Shown piece after piece: positions 13,816-23,636 of a DNA stretch of 34,246 nucleotides; position 1 is the stretch's first letter, and every line of letters starts with the position of its first letter. The DNA comes from Bacteroidaceae bacterium (GTDB lineage: Bacteria > Bacteroidota > Bacteroidia > Bacteroidales > Bacteroidaceae): contig JAGCPY010000027.1 of the NCBI GenBank assembly GCA_017965425.1, positions 1-34,246 of the forward strand. Reading direction: 5' to 3'. Position numbers and translations under genes: made by a program. The notes beneath the pieces were generated by a model. The model did no database searches and was not told the DNA's origin. It saw only the letters and a program-made list of their open reading frames with translations.

Positions 13816-14997
13816 TTATTCCACATAAAGCACCAATCCTTTGAGATATTCTCCTTCAGGATGATAGATATTGATGGGATGGTCTGCCGGTTGATGGAGT
13901 TGGTGCAAGATACGCACATTGCGTCCGCTTTGAGCCGCAGCCGTAAACACCGCCATACGGAACTGGTCTTTGCTTACCGCCTGCGAACATGAGAATGTGA
14001 ATAAGATACCCCCGGATCGAATCTTTTCGAAAGCACGGCTGTTCAAGCGGGTATAGCCCTTCAAGGCATTGCGCAAGGCGTCTTTGTGCTTGGCAAAAGC
14101 TGGCGGATCGAGAATGATGAGGTCGTAGGCATCTTTATCCATCTGCTGCAAAAACTTGAAAGCATCTTCCGCATAAGCCTCATGACGCTGGTCGCCGGGG
14201 AAATTCAGTTCCACATTTTCATTCACCAGATCCACGGCTTTGGCAGAACTATCTACGGAGTGAACAAGACGAGCCCCGCCACGCATGGCATAGACAGAGA
14301 AACCACCCGTATAGCAGAACATATTAAGAACTGCACGTCCACGCGAATAATGTTCGAGCAAGCTTCGGTTATCGCGTTGATCGACAAAGAAACCTGTTTT
14401 CTGTCCTCGCAACCAGTCGATGTGAAAGCGCAGACCGTTCTCCATTGCCACGTCATCTGGACTTCCACCGAGGAGGAATCCGTTTTCTTGTCCGAGCTCG
14501 GCTTTGAAAGGTAACGTTGTCTCGCTTTTGTAAAAGATGTTCTGGACGGCGTCACCCATCACAACCTTCAAAGCCTTGGCAATCTCCTCGCGGCAAACAT
14601 GCATCCCCACGCTGTGGGCCTGTACGACAGCCGTTTGACCATAGATGTCGATGACCAATCCCGGAAGGTTGTCTCCTTCACCATGCACCAACCGATAGGT
14701 ATCATTCTCCGGATTTCCAGCTACACCGATACCGCACCGGACATCAAGAGCCGTAGACAATCGACGTTGCCAAAAGGCGGCATCAATGGGTTCGTCAACG
14801 AAGGTAAGTATGCGGACGGCGATGGAACCTATCTGCCAATGACCACATGCAATAAATTCATTTTCAGAGGTAAAGACACGAACGAGGTCTCCCTCTGCAG
14901 GTTCTCCGTCAATATGGTGAATGGCACCAGAGAATATCCAAGGATGATAGCGGCGGAGGGATTCTTCCTTGCCGCGCTTCAAATAAATAATACTCAT
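13816..14997 (-). CDS. rlmI: RlmI-like class I rRNA methyltransferase
   Basis: A 393-residue SAM-dependent methyltransferase related to E. coli RlmI (YccW), which makes m5C in 23S rRNA. The start at 14997 (MSIIYLKRGKEESLRRYHPWIF) gives the usual N-terminal PUA domain (1-75, HPWIFSGAI, GDLVRVF); the ATG at 15012 would add five residues. An EEHAD-like region follows (about 80-190). The Rossmann domain contains VLNMFCYTGGFSVYAMRGGA (SAM binding), DAYDLIILDPPAFAKHK (DPPxF catalytic motif) and FTFSCSQAVSK (the SCS catalytic Cys region). Length matches the family. It is the last gene of a three-gene operon after the exonuclease gene. Confidence 0.9.
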   Translation of the reverse strand: MSIIYLKRGKEESLRRYHPWIFSGAIHHIDGEPAEGDLVRVFTSENEFIACGHWQIGSIAVRILTFVDEPIDAAFWQRRLSTALDVRCGIGVAGNPENDTYRLVHGEGDNLPGLVIDIYGQTAVVQAHSVGMHVCREEIAKALKVVMGDAVQNIFYKSETTLPFKAELGQENGFLLGGSPDDVAMENGLRFHIDWLRGQKTGFFVDQRDNRSLLEHYSRGRAVLNMFCYTGGFSVYAMRGGARLVHSVDSSAKAVDLVNENVELNFPGDQRHEAYAEDAFKFLQQMDKDAYDLIILDPPAFAKHKDALRNALKGYTRLNSRAFEKIRSGGILFTFSCSQAVSKDQFRMAVFTAAAQSGRNVRILHQLHQPADHPINIYHPEGEYLKGLVLYVE

Positions 14998-15057
14998 TCT
15001 ATTTATTAACATTTAATGGAATTGAGTTTTCAACTTTCCCTGATCAACAATTATCAA

Positions 15058-15681
15058 TCAAGGCTCATCGTTTGTCGTTATCAGTTGATAGTCACGCGTC
15101 TTCAACAAGCGGTTCACTTCGTCAAAGAGTTGCAGGCACACCCACGCATCGGTTGCCGCATAGCGTTTCTGCTTCTCTGTCAGCACGTCTGCCTCCCAAT
15201 TCGTCAAACGTTGTGTTTTGGAAATCTTATAGCCAAACAGGTTAGCATAAAGCTTCTGGAGGCTCATGTCCAAAATACCCAATGGCTTCACGTAATCCTG
15301 CAAGTCAATATCATTTTCTGGATGAAAATCAGCCCGTTTACGAAGCTGTGCCCAATCGTCATGAAGTGAAAGACCAATCTTCTGCGTTCCCTTGTCCGTG
15401 AAAAGGCGAATGATGCTGGACGGCAAGCCGATACGGTTGAGCCGGAAGAGGAAACAGGCTTCAGGAGTAGAGACCTGCAACAAGGCCACAGGATTCATCC
15501 CGCCTGGCTTGAAGTTGGGACGTGTCTCAGTGTCAATGCCCACACGTGGAAAGGTCAGCAGATAGTCAATTGCCCGACGTGCTTCGCCAGCACTCTGTAT
15601 GACGATGACCCTACCTTCAAACTGGACGACGGGAAGGTTGACAATCTGGTGTTTATCGTATTTGCTATATAATATTTTCAC
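15058..15681 (-). CDS. 3'-5' exonuclease (RNase D/DEDD family)
   Basis: A 207-residue single-domain DEDDy exonuclease related to the RNase D catalytic domain. I chose the GTG at 15681 (reading M-KILYSKYDKHQIV) because it starts 7 nt after the stop of the DUF5063 gene with GAAGAAG upstream. The ATG at 15765 would overlap that gene by 77 nt. Motifs: Exo I VGIDTETRP, Exo II region KIGLSLHDDWAQL, Exo III YAATDAWVCLQL with the Tyr and Asp of DEDDy enzymes. It lacks the HRDC domain of full RNase D. Likely role is RNA 3'-end processing or turnover. It sits between DUF5063 and an rRNA methyltransferase, an arrangement that suggests RNA maturation. Confidence 0.88.
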   Translation of the reverse strand: MKILYSKYDKHQIVNLPVVQFEGRVIVIQSAGEARRAIDYLLTFPRVGIDTETRPNFKPGGMNPVALLQVSTPEACFLFRLNRIGLPSSIIRLFTDKGTQKIGLSLHDDWAQLRKRADFHPENDIDLQDYVKPLGILDMSLQKLYANLFGYKISKTQRLTNWEADVLTEKQKRYAATDAWVCLQLFDEVNRLLKTRDYQLITTNDEP

Positions 15682-15688
15682 AACTTCT

Positions 15689-16198
15689 TCAATTATTGAT
15701 CGTGTAGCGAATCCGGTGGAGCCGCCGCAGAACGTCCACCAAATTTCCTCCCCAGAACAGTTCAAAGTTCTCGTTCAGTGTCCAAAGAGCCTCCTCGATA
15801 TTATCTTCCATGCCACCCCTAAACGTTTCCACGAAATCACGAACAGCCTGATAGATGTCGGACAAGTTCTCGCTGACACTCTGCCAACGCGATTCATCAG
15901 TCTGCATCTGCTCGTCATAGATCAGGTCTTCGTATTCGTCGGCATCCCCCATGACAGCAGCCAAGTTGGCACGAAGCCAGTTATAATCCTGCTCCGTCAC
16001 GAAGGTCTCTGCACCGAAGACACTGCTGCCCTCCACACGAGGAAGCAAGGCCGCTTTGACATATAGCAACGGCAAAAGTTTCAAAAGCCTATCGATGAAA
16101 ACGCCACGCTCACGACCTTCACTCTGTTCAAGGAAAGCGCAGTATTCAGCACCGATTGTCACGAACTCCACCACAGATGAAGAGTACACAATATTCAT
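15689..16198 (-). CDS. DUF5063 domain protein
   Basis: A 169-residue protein of the DUF5063 family, whose function is unknown. I start it at 16198 (MNIVYSSSVVEFVTIGAEYC); the extension to 16222 adds eight polar residues and would run into the promoter. It is predicted soluble and almost entirely helical, with acidic stretches (GDADEYEDLIYDEQMQTDE) and a Trp-rich end (ALWTLNENFELFWGGNL). It heads the operon with the exonuclease and RlmI-like genes, the usual context of this family in Bacteroidales. A structural or regulatory role in RNA processing is only inference from neighbours. Confidence 0.85.
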   Translation of the reverse strand: MNIVYSSSVVEFVTIGAEYCAFLEQSEGRERGVFIDRLLKLLPLLYVKAALLPRVEGSSVFGAETFVTEQDYNWLRANLAAVMGDADEYEDLIYDEQMQTDESRWQSVSENLSDIYQAVRDFVETFRGGMEDNIEEALWTLNENFELFWGGNLVDVLRRLHRIRYTINN

Positions 16199-16219
16199 AT
16201 CAGACCTTGTTTTGGTGTG

Positions 16220-16288
16220 CAAAATTAGTTGTTTTCAGAAAAAAAACGGCAGGAATTGATGAAAACTTAACGAAAATGCCTAATTTTG
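16220..16288. promoter_or_regulatory. Back-to-back promoters for DUF5063 operon and ftsK
   Basis: TAATTTTG occurs on both strands: minus at 16227-16220, 22 nt before the DUF5063 start, and plus at 16281-16288, 28 nt before the ftsK ATG. Both match the -7 consensus. A TTG at 16256-16258, about 22 nt before the plus box, serves as -33 for ftsK. The minus -33 is weak. Confidence 0.6.
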
Positions 16289-16315
16289 CACCCGAATAAG
16301 GAATAGAAGACAAAA

Positions 16316-18910
16316 ATGACGAAGCAAAGCACCTCAAAGGCGCCGCGTAAACGTACCCCGAAACGCAGCGTAGATAATTTTGTTGACACGAATGAACAAA
16401 GCCTCCATGTCGGTGAAGCCATCAAAGGCTACAAAGACGATCCGCTAAAACGTGACGAAGCCATCCGCATGGCTTTCGGAGTCGTCCTGTTGGCACTGGC
16501 CGCCTTCACCCTGCTCAGTCTTGTTTCTCATCTCATCACGGGTGGCGAAGACCAAAAGGTGCTTCAAGGCAGCTACTTCGGCCAAGCCAAGAACTGGGCA
16601 GGCTACATAGGTGCGTTGTGGAGCAACTATTGGATAACCAATAATTTTGGGCTTGGCTCTTTCTTCCTTCCCGTTTTTCTCTTTGCTGCTTCGCTGAAAC
16701 TGACAGGTGCCTATCATATCCGCCTTTGGAAATGGTTCGTCAATTGTGCATTCATGCTTTGCTGGGTGAGCGTTGCGGCAGCTTTCTTCCTCACATCCAC
16801 CTTTGCTTCCAATCCTTCTATCAGTTATATCAGTCCTGGCGGTGACCACGGATTGCATGTCGTGCAGTATTTGGAAGGTTTGAGCGGTCCTGTCGGCACA
16901 TTCATCATTATATTATTGACGCTGCTGGCCTACCTTTCCTACCTTAGTGCCGAAACCATCCGCATCATCAAGCGACTTATGCATCCCCAACAATTGGCAC
17001 GCGATATTTCTGGCCACTACCCCGTGCTTTCACGTATCGCTAAATGGCTCAATAAACTAAAAAAGACGGAAACAGCCCCAGAGGAGAACGTGAAAGGAAC
17101 AACACCCGAAGCCACGGAAACAGAGGTTGCCACGGAGGACGCAACATCCTTATTGGACATTCCTGCAGACGACATACCTTTTGCCACAGTCGCACCAGCC
17201 GAAGCTGAAACAGAAATAGGAACAAAAACCGGAACGAAATCCTCTGTTAATGCGGGTGAAACGTCCTCTTCAGATACGTCATGGATTACAGCTGCCACAG
17301 GAGAAGAGGCGGCTACAGACACTCCAACCACTGAATTCACCATTGAACAACCTGTGGAAGAAGAGGTGGCTGACGAGAAGAGCCAAGTCGCCCTCGAACC
17401 ATACGACCCCAAGCTCGATTTGGAGAACTACCACTACCCCACCCTAGACTTATTGAAGCACTATGACGTCGATCCGCATGCCACGATAGACATGGAAGAG
17501 CAGACGAAGAACAAAGACCAGATTGTCAATGTGCTTCACAACTTCGGCGTCAGCATCTCCAGCATCAAGGCCACTGTAGGTCCCACCATCACCCTTTACG
17601 AAATCACCCCAGCTCCTGGAGTGCGCATTTCCAAGATTCGCAACCTCGAAGACGATATCGCGCTCTCGTTGGCAGCCCTCGGCATCCGCATCATTGCTCC
17701 CATTCCAGGAAAGGGCACCATCGGCATTGAAGTTCCGAACGCCAAGCCACAGATCGTCAGCATGGAAAGCATCCTCAACAGCAAGAAGTTCCAAGAGACC
17801 ACGATGGAACTGCCTATGGCTCTCGGCAAGACCATCACCAATGAAGTCTATATGGCCGACTTGGCAAAGATGCCACATCTGCTCGTTGCCGGTGCAACGG
17901 GTCAAGGTAAGTCCGTCGGCCTCAACGCCATCATCACTTCCCTACTTTACAAGAAGCATCCTGCCGAGTTGAAACTGGTCATGGTGGATCCGAAGAAGGT
18001 CGAGTTCAGCATCTACTCTCCCATCATCAACCATTTCCTCGCACAGATTGAGGACGAAGACGACGAACCCATCATCACTGACGTGCAGAAAGTCATCAAC
18101 ACCCTGAAAAGCCTCTGCGTGGAGATGGACACGCGCTATGATTTATTAAAGAAAGCGCGCGCGCGTAACCTTAAAGAATATAACGAGAAGTTCAAGAGCC
18201 GCCAACTCAATCCCGAGAACGGCCACAAGTTCATGCCTTACATCGTGGTCATCATCGATGAGTTCGGCGACCTCATCATGACAGCCGGTAAAGAGATAGA
18301 GCTGCCCATCGCCCGCATCGCGCAGCTGGCACGTGCCGTAGGCATCCACATGATCATCGCCACACAGCGCCCCACCACCAACATCATCACGGGCACCATC
18401 AAGGCCAATTTCCCAGCCCGCATGGCTTTCAAAGTCAGCGCAATGATAGATTCACGCACCATCCTCGACCGTCCAGGTGCCAACCAACTCGTCGGTAAGG
18501 GCGACATGCTTTTCCTGGCGGGCAACGAACCCGTGCGTGTACAATGCGCCTTTGTTGATACTCCGGAAGTGGAACAGATCTGTAGCTTCATAGCCCGCCA
18601 GCAAAGCTATCTGCGTCCTTTCGCCCTACCTCGGCCACCGATGGAAGACAGCGGTGGTGGAGGCAACGATGTGGATATGGCCAACCTCGACCCCATGTTT
18701 GCCGATGCCGCCCGACTCATTGTCACCTCGCAACAAGGTTCTACAAGTCTCATCCAGCGTAAGTTCTCTATCGGATATAACCGCGCTGGACGCCTCATGG
18801 ATCAACTCGAAAAGGCAGGAGTCGTCGGGCCGGCACAAGGTTCCAAGCCGCGTGACGTCCTCATTCAAGACGAGATGTCATTGGAGATGCTTCTCAACGA
18901 CCTCGGATAA
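16316..18910 (+). CDS. ftsK: DNA translocase FtsK/SpoIIIE
   Basis: An 864-residue septal DNA pump that clears chromosome ends during division and activates dimer resolution. A basic N-terminal tail precedes four membrane segments (about 55-78, 113-133, 143-165 and 193-215). A low-complexity Thr/Glu/Ala-rich linker follows (about 245-375), then the alpha/beta motor domains. Walker A is VAGATGQGKSVGLN at about 525-538 and Walker B is IVVIIDEFGDLIM at about 641-653; ATQRPTTNIITG follows. The C-terminal gamma winged helix (about 800-864) has SLIQRKFSIGYNRAGRLMDQL, which reads the polar KOPS-type sequences. Length and order are normal for Bacteroidales FtsK. Confidence 0.97.
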   Translation: MTKQSTSKAPRKRTPKRSVDNFVDTNEQSLHVGEAIKGYKDDPLKRDEAIRMAFGVVLLALAAFTLLSLVSHLITGGEDQKVLQGSYFGQAKNWAGYIGALWSNYWITNNFGLGSFFLPVFLFAASLKLTGAYHIRLWKWFVNCAFMLCWVSVAAAFFLTSTFASNPSISYISPGGDHGLHVVQYLEGLSGPVGTFIIILLTLLAYLSYLSAETIRIIKRLMHPQQLARDISGHYPVLSRIAKWLNKLKKTETAPEENVKGTTPEATETEVATEDATSLLDIPADDIPFATVAPAEAETEIGTKTGTKSSVNAGETSSSDTSWITAATGEEAATDTPTTEFTIEQPVEEEVADEKSQVALEPYDPKLDLENYHYPTLDLLKHYDVDPHATIDMEEQTKNKDQIVNVLHNFGVSISSIKATVGPTITLYEITPAPGVRISKIRNLEDDIALSLAALGIRIIAPIPGKGTIGIEVPNAKPQIVSMESILNSKKFQETTMELPMALGKTITNEVYMADLAKMPHLLVAGATGQGKSVGLNAIITSLLYKKHPAELKLVMVDPKKVEFSIYSPIINHFLAQIEDEDDEPIITDVQKVINTLKSLCVEMDTRYDLLKKARARNLKEYNEKFKSRQLNPENGHKFMPYIVVIIDEFGDLIMTAGKEIELPIARIAQLARAVGIHMIIATQRPTTNIITGTIKANFPARMAFKVSAMIDSRTILDRPGANQLVGKGDMLFLAGNEPVRVQCAFVDTPEVEQICSFIARQQSYLRPFALPRPPMEDSGGGGNDVDMANLDPMFADAARLIVTSQQGSTSLIQRKFSIGYNRAGRLMDQLEKAGVVGPAQGSKPRDVLIQDEMSLEMLLNDLG

Positions 18911-18939
18911 CACCCCTGACGCTTATCTCTTCTGGCTTT

Positions 18940-19022
18940 AACCGCTATTCACCTTGGTGCACATCTGTCTAACTGGCACCTGTTGGTGTCATGACCATTG
19001 CCAGCTGCGGTGAAGAGCGGTT
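18940..19022. terminator. Shared terminator between convergent ftsK and nadE
   Basis: Arms of 14 nt (18940-18953 and 19009-19022) pair with a single mismatch around a centre that has its own CTGGCA/TGCCAG stem. A T-rich stretch follows on the plus strand. It fills most of the gap between two convergent stop codons. Confidence 0.6.
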
Positions 19023-19033
19023 TCTATTTCATT

Positions 19034-20968
19034 TTAAAGAGCTTCACATTCAGCCAACCAGGCATCCCGGCAGGCATCGCTGGGCATACGCCAATCACCG
19101 CGAGGTGAAAGAGAGAGCGAACCTACTTTTGGCCCGTCGGGCATACAGGAGCGTTTGAACTGTTGCGAGAAGAACCGGCGGTAGAATGTGGTCAGCCAAT
19201 GCTTGATGACGTCGATGGTGTAGGTGGAGGCGAATGCCTGCTGAGCCAAGAAATAGACTTTTGAAGGAGTGCATCCCCAGCGTATGGCATGATAGAGGAA
19301 GAAGTCATGAAGCTCGTAGGGTCCTACCAAGTCTTCTGTCTTCTGCTTGATGTTGCCCTGCTCGTCAGCGGGAATGAGTTCGGGACTGATGGGTGTATCA
19401 ACGATGTCGTTGAGGATAGCCAGCGACGCATCGTGGTCTGCCACCCATTTGACGAGGTGACGTACAAGTGTTTTCGGAATGCCAGCATTGACGCCATACA
19501 TGGACATGTGGTCGCCGTTGTAGGTACACCATCCGAGCGCGAGTTCCGAAAGGTCGCCGGTACCGATGACCAATCCGTTCAGCTGATTTGCGATGTCCAT
19601 GAGTATTTGTGTTCGCTCGCGCGCCTGCGAATTTTCATAGGTGACATCGTGAACGTTAATGTCGTGACCGATATCCATGAAATGCTGTGTGACAGCCTTG
19701 GCAATGTTGATTTCGCGCTGTGTGATGCCAAGACATTGCATGAGTTCAAGTGCGTTATGATAGGTGCGGTCGGTGGTGCCGAAGCCAGGCATGGTCACGC
19801 CGACAATGCCTCGTCGTTCAAGTCCAAGGAGATCAAAGGCACGCACGGTGACCAAAAGAGCCAGCGTGGAATCCAATCCTCCAGAGATGCCGATGACAGC
19901 GGTGTTGGAGTGAGTATGTACAAGTCGTTTGGCCAAACCTTCTGTCTGTATGGCCAGAATCTCTTCACAGCGCTCATCAAGCTCATTCCCCACAGGCACG
20001 AAAGGCCAAGGGTTAATGACACGGCTGAATGTGAAGTCGCGCTGAGTAATCAATGCGGTGTCCACGGTTTCGTATGGACGTGAGCTCTTCTCTTCGACAG
20101 CGTGACTTGCCGCACAGGCAGAGAAGGTGGTATTGGTACGTCGCTGTGTGTCGAGACGTTCGATATCTATTTCCGCCTCCACCATTTGAGCCTCAATGAG
20201 ATGACTCTTTCCCTGTGCAATGAGGGTGCCATTTTCAAAGACGTATGCCTTGCCGGAGAAGACCACGTCCTGTGTACTTTCACCGAATCCACAGGCACTA
20301 TAGACATACCCCGCTATGCAACGTGCACTCTGCTGTGCAAGTAGCTGGAGGAGGTAGGCCTTTTTCCCCACGACGTCATTGTCTGCGCTGAGATTGAAGA
20401 TGACTTGAGCCCCTTCCATTGCCAGTTGGCAAGAGGGAGGAATAGGCGCCCAGAGGTCTTCGCAAAGTTCTACGCCAAAGGTGAACGACGGAGTGCGGAA
20501 AAGCATCCGACTATTGAGCTGCACCTGCTGGCCGCACAGCCAAACCTGCGCCTCAGCAGGGATTTGAGCGGCACTGGTGAACCACCTTTTTTCATAGAAC
20601 TCTTTATAGTTGGGGAGGAACGTCTTAGGCACAAGTCCGAGAATCCGTCCCTTCTGAATCACCGCGGCACAGTTGAGCAGCGATCCCCGGAAAGGGACTG
20701 GAAGACCGACAATGGAGATAATGTCCAGCGATCGGGAGAAGTTCATCAGGTGTATGAGTGCCAGCTCGGCTTCGTCGAGAAGCAGTTTCTGAGCGAACAA
20801 GTCACCACAGGTATAACCCGTTAGCGACAATTCGGGGAAACAGATTACTTCGACGCCGCGTCCTTCGGCCTGAATGACCAGACTTTCAATCTGCTGCACA
20901 TTGTATCGCGGGTCGGCGACTCTGACTTGTGGGACGGCAGAGGCGACTTTGACAAATCCGTAGTTCAT
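19034..20968 (-). CDS. nadE: Glutamine-dependent NAD+ synthetase
   Basis: A 644-residue two-domain enzyme that makes NAD+ from nicotinate adenine dinucleotide, ATP and glutamine. The N-terminal nitrilase-type glutaminase domain has the Glu-Lys-Cys triad: Glu46 in FPELSLTG, Lys115 in PKTFLPNY, Cys169 in GVELCEDLW. The C-terminal ATP-pyrophosphatase domain has the PP-loop [12 protein letters not shown] at 360-371, then [14 protein letters not shown] and [15 protein letters not shown]. Length agrees with the long glutamine-dependent form. Its promoter lies 30 nt upstream and it is transcribed alone, toward ftsK. Confidence 0.96.
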   Translation of the reverse strand: MNYGFVKVASAVPQVRVADPRYNVQQIESLVIQAEGRGVEVICFPELSLTGYTCGDLFAQKLLLDEAELALIHLMNFSRSLDIISIVGLPVPFRGSLLNCAAVIQKGRILGLVPKTFLPNYKEFYEKRWFTSAAQIPAEAQVWLCGQQVQLNSRMLFRTPSFTFGVELCEDLWAPIPPSCQLAMEGAQVIFNLSADNDVVGKKAYLLQLLAQQSARCIAGYVYSACGFGESTQDVVFSGKAYVFENGTLIAQGKSHLIEAQMVEAEIDIERLDTQRRTNTTFSACAASHAVEEKSSRPYETVDTALITQRDFTFSRVINPWPFVPVGNELDERCEEILAIQTEGLAKRLVHTHSNTAVIGISGGLDSTLALLVTVRAFDLLGLERRGIVGVTMPGFGTTDRTYHNALELMQCLGITQREINIAKAVTQHFMDIGHDINVHDVTYENSQARERTQILMDIANQLNGLVIGTGDLSELALGWCTYNGDHMSMYGVNAGIPKTLVRHLVKWVADHDASLAILNDIVDTPISPELIPADEQGNIKQKTEDLVGPYELHDFFLYHAIRWGCTPSKVYFLAQQAFASTYTIDVIKHWLTTFYRRFFSQQFKRSCMPDGPKVGSLSLSPRGDWRMPSDACRDAWLAECEAL

Positions 20969-20998
20969 TTCTTATTGGTGTTAGTGGTATTGTGGCGG

Positions 20999-21006
20999 CA
21001 AAAGTA
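20999..21006 (-). promoter_or_regulatory. -7 element of nadE
   Basis: TACTTTTG on the minus strand, an exact TAnnTTTG match, about 30 nt before the ATG at 20968. No clear -33 TTG at standard spacing. Confidence 0.55.
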
Positions 21007-21216
21007 GCTAAAATATCCGAGATATATAGCCATTGAGGTGAAAAATTTAAGTCCTCATCCTGAAAATTGCGAGTGCATTCTTTCTTGGCCGTCCAACTGC
21101 GTAAATCTTTACAAGGATCTTCAACCTTTGAAGGACAGGACATTAGCTCTAATTCAATAATGAAAACAATCTTGTTTTTCAGCGTCCGAGACAGCGTTCC
21201 CCCTGTTTTTCGAAGA

Positions 21217-21532
21217 AAATCCCTCAATCCCTCACCTTTTGAGATAATCTACTGAGAGAAAGCCGATTGCAGGTGAGGGATTGGTGAGGAATAGGTGAGG
21301 GATGGTGAGGAATATCTTGCAGAAAGCGCAGAAAAAACAATCCCTCACCATCCCTCACCTATCCCTCACCAAAGTCTCACCTATAAATCACTGATTGGCA
21401 GCCTCGTAGGAGATAAGGTGAGGGATTGAGGGATTTCTGACCAAAAAGCCATGTATAGAAGGAGTGTTGTGTGCAGTGTCTTGATAATCAGCAGGAAAGG
21501 TGTACTCCTTAGTGGCGGAAGGTGTACACGTT
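21217..21532. repeat. Large inverted-repeat element, copy B
   Basis: Outer arms of 22 nt (21217-21238 and 21415-21436) are perfect inverted complements. Inner arms of 42 nt (21271-21312 and 21341-21382) pair with five mismatches around a 28-nt centre. The arms are the same GGTGAGGGAT-based sequence as copy A at 13053, in the same orientation. The tail contains the same AAGGTGTACACGTT (21519-21532). It fills the gap of about 700 nt between nadE and the transporter gene, which otherwise holds no gene that I can support. Confidence 0.85.
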
Positions 21533-21677
21533 CCAAGCATAATGCGTACACATATTTGACCTATGAATGGCACGAAGTCGGTCTGGAGTCAAGAAACGCC
21601 GCAGACGTTTCTTTACTCCGTTTACTGAAGTCGACCATCGTAGACACGCAGGAAAGGGTGGAAACAACGTTGTCTGG

Positions 21678-22616
21678 TTATTGTTCCTTCATTTTCCTGT
21701 ACATGAGGGCGACGAGTGCTCCACTGATATTGTGCCAGACGCTGAAGATGGCACCAGGAATCGTGGCTAAGGGGTAAGCGGCAAAATGAAGAGTTGCCAA
21801 GCTGCTGGCCAGCCCTGAGTTCTGCATCCCCACTTCTATTGAGATGGCTCGTTTTTTGGCTTCTGGAAGTCCTGACAACCGCCCGATGAGATAGCCAAGG
21901 CCTAAGCCAAAGAGGTTGTGAAGCATGACCACCAAGACCACGAGCGCTCCACCCACCATCAAACGCTCGGCATTATGTGACACGACAATGGCGACGACGA
22001 ACGCAATGGCGATGGAGGACGATGCGGGCAGATAAGGGACGACTCGTTTGGTCAGCTTCGGGAGGAAGCGCTGACACAGCAAGCCGACGATGATGGGCGC
22101 AATGACCACATAGACAATACTCAGCAACATGCCGATGGTATCCACTTCGACCATCGTGCCTGCCATGAGCCAGACAAGCAACGGAGTCAGCAGAGGTGCC
22201 AGCAACGTGGAAGTTGCCGTCATGCCAACGGAAAGTGCCAAATCGCCTTTGGATAGATAAGTGATGACATTGGAGGCCGTCCCCCCTGGGCAGCAGCCGA
22301 CGAGGATGACACCCAGAGCCAGTTCTTTTGGGAGAGAGAAAGCCGAGGTCAGACCGTAAGCCAACAGGGGCATGATGGTGAACTGGGCAATGCAGCCGAC
22401 AAGGATGTCGCGGGGTCGGCTGAGCACCACGCGGAAGTCAGCGGGCGACAGCGTCAGCCCCATGCCGAACATGATGACTCCCAGCATGGGGTTGATGGCG
22501 GAGGTGTCGATCCAGGAAAAGGCAGTTGGGCAATACAGCGCAACGCCCGCGAAGAGGAGGACCAAGACGCCAAGAAACTCCGATATGTTAGTGATAGCCT
22601 TGACGATAGCCATCAT
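21678..22616 (-). CDS. Bile acid:sodium symporter (BASS) family transporter
   Basis: A 312-residue integral membrane protein of the SBF/BASS family. Hydrophobic segments run through the whole length (about nine to ten helices). Family motifs are MFGMGLTLSPADF, the discontinuous-helix signature VGCCPGGTASNVITYLSKGD and EVGMQNSGLA, which supply sodium and substrate sites. Family members move bile acids, pantoate, pyruvate or other organic anions with sodium; the substrate here cannot be read from sequence. It begins 31 nt after the rubrerythrin gene on the same strand and may be cotranscribed with it. Confidence 0.92.
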   Translation of the reverse strand: MMAIVKAITNISEFLGVLVLLFAGVALYCPTAFSWIDTSAINPMLGVIMFGMGLTLSPADFRVVLSRPRDILVGCIAQFTIMPLLAYGLTSAFSLPKELALGVILVGCCPGGTASNVITYLSKGDLALSVGMTATSTLLAPLLTPLLVWLMAGTMVEVDTIGMLLSIVYVVIAPIIVGLLCQRFLPKLTKRVVPYLPASSSIAIAFVVAIVVSHNAERLMVGGALVVLVVMLHNLFGLGLGYLIGRLSGLPEAKKRAISIEVGMQNSGLASSLATLHFAAYPLATIPGAIFSVWHNISGALVALMYRKMKEQ

Positions 22617-22647
22617 CTTAACGATAGCAACAACCTAAATAATTGGG

Positions 22648-23190
22648 TCAGAAGTTGTCTATGTGAACTTCAAAATAGGCTTTGGGATGAGCACACGTTG
22701 GACATATCTCTGGTGCCTGCGTGCCAACGACAATATGCCCACAGTTGCGGCATTCCCACACCTTCACCTCGCTTTTCTCGAAGACGGTCGCCGTCTCCAC
22801 ATTCTTCAGCAATGCACGATAGCGCTCTTCATGACGCTTCTCAATGGCTGCCACGAGACGGAACTTGTCGGCGAGTTCCTTGAAACCTTCCTCTTCAGCG
22901 GTCTTGGCAAAGCCCTCGTACATATCCGTCCACTCATAGTTCTCTCCTTCGGCAGCATCCAGCAGGTTCTGTGCGGTGGTGCCGATGCCGTCGTGCAGTT
23001 CCTTGTACCACATCTTGGCATGTTCTTTCTCATTGTCGGCTGTCTTCAGGAACAGCTCGGCAATCTGTTCAAAACCATCCTTTTTTGCTTTCGAAGCAAA
23101 ATAGGTGTATTTGTTACGTGCCATGGATTCCCCGGCAAAAGCCGCTTCCAGATTCTTCTCGGTCTGGGTGCCTGCATACTTGTTAGCCAT
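22648..23190 (-). CDS. rbr: Rubrerythrin
   Basis: A 180-residue non-haem di-iron peroxidase that reduces hydrogen peroxide in anaerobes. The four-helix ferritin-like domain (1-135) carries the ligand motifs [21 protein letters not shown] and [10 protein letters not shown]; the C-terminal rubredoxin-like domain (about 143-180) has CRNCGH and CPTCAHP as the Cys pairs for the iron centre. Length and order are standard. It has its own promoter upstream and precedes the BASS transporter gene. Expression is likely to respond to oxidative stress, as is known for the family. Confidence 0.96.
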   Translation of the reverse strand: MANKYAGTQTEKNLEAAFAGESMARNKYTYFASKAKKDGFEQIAELFLKTADNEKEHAKMWYKELHDGIGTTAQNLLDAAEGENYEWTDMYEGFAKTAEEEGFKELADKFRLVAAIEKRHEERYRALLKNVETATVFEKSEVKVWECRNCGHIVVGTQAPEICPTCAHPKAYFEVHIDNF

Positions 23191-23241
23191 AAGTTTTGTT
23201 GTTTAGCTGTTTGTTTTCAACATTTATTCAATATTTCGGCA

Positions 23242-23275
23242 TAAAGATAAGGACAAATCTTCATATCCGACAAAG
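23242..23275 (-). promoter_or_regulatory. Probable rubrerythrin promoter
   Basis: Minus-strand CTTTG (23275-23271), about 21 nt, then TATCTTTA (23249-23242), a one-mismatch -7 box, about 50 nt before the ATG. Confidence 0.45.
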
Positions 23276-23298
23276 AAGAGGAAATCTTTTTGAGATTT

Positions 23299-23589
23299 TT
23301 AAGAATATTTGCGATTCGGGTTCTTCGGAAACCATCCTCTCTCGACGCGCTTTTTCTGCTGAAACAGCTCGCCGATGCCCCACAGTGCGGAAGCACCAAA
23401 GACACCGACTGTGGCAGAGATGAGTGTGTTCTGAATGAAGAGTGCAGCGATGATGGAGGCCAATCCAATGACTAAGTATATTATCCAGGGTCGCGTACCC
23501 CAGTAATATTCGGTCTTAATGACAATGGGATGCCAAATCCCGATGATAAGGAATGTGCATACGGCAATGATGATACCTGTGAAATTCAT
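23299..23589 (-). CDS. DUF4491 family membrane protein
   Basis: A 96-residue membrane protein of family DUF4491, function unknown. Started at the ATG at 23589 (MNFTGIIIAVCTFLIIGIWHP), which matches the usual family opening; the ATG at 23601 adds four residues. Three hydrophobic segments (about 4-21, 34-54, 58-77) and a short basic, amphipathic tail (QQKKRVERGWFPKNPNRKY). It follows the EamA transporter gene by a gap of about 50 nt on the same strand. Confidence 0.85.
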   Translation of the reverse strand: MNFTGIIIAVCTFLIIGIWHPIVIKTEYYWGTRPWIIYLVIGLASIIAALFIQNTLISATVGVFGASALWGIGELFQQKKRVERGWFPKNPNRKYS

Positions 23590-23636
23590 TGTTTGTAACA
23601 TCTTATAGTTCTGATAACAGTTAATTCAATGATTAG

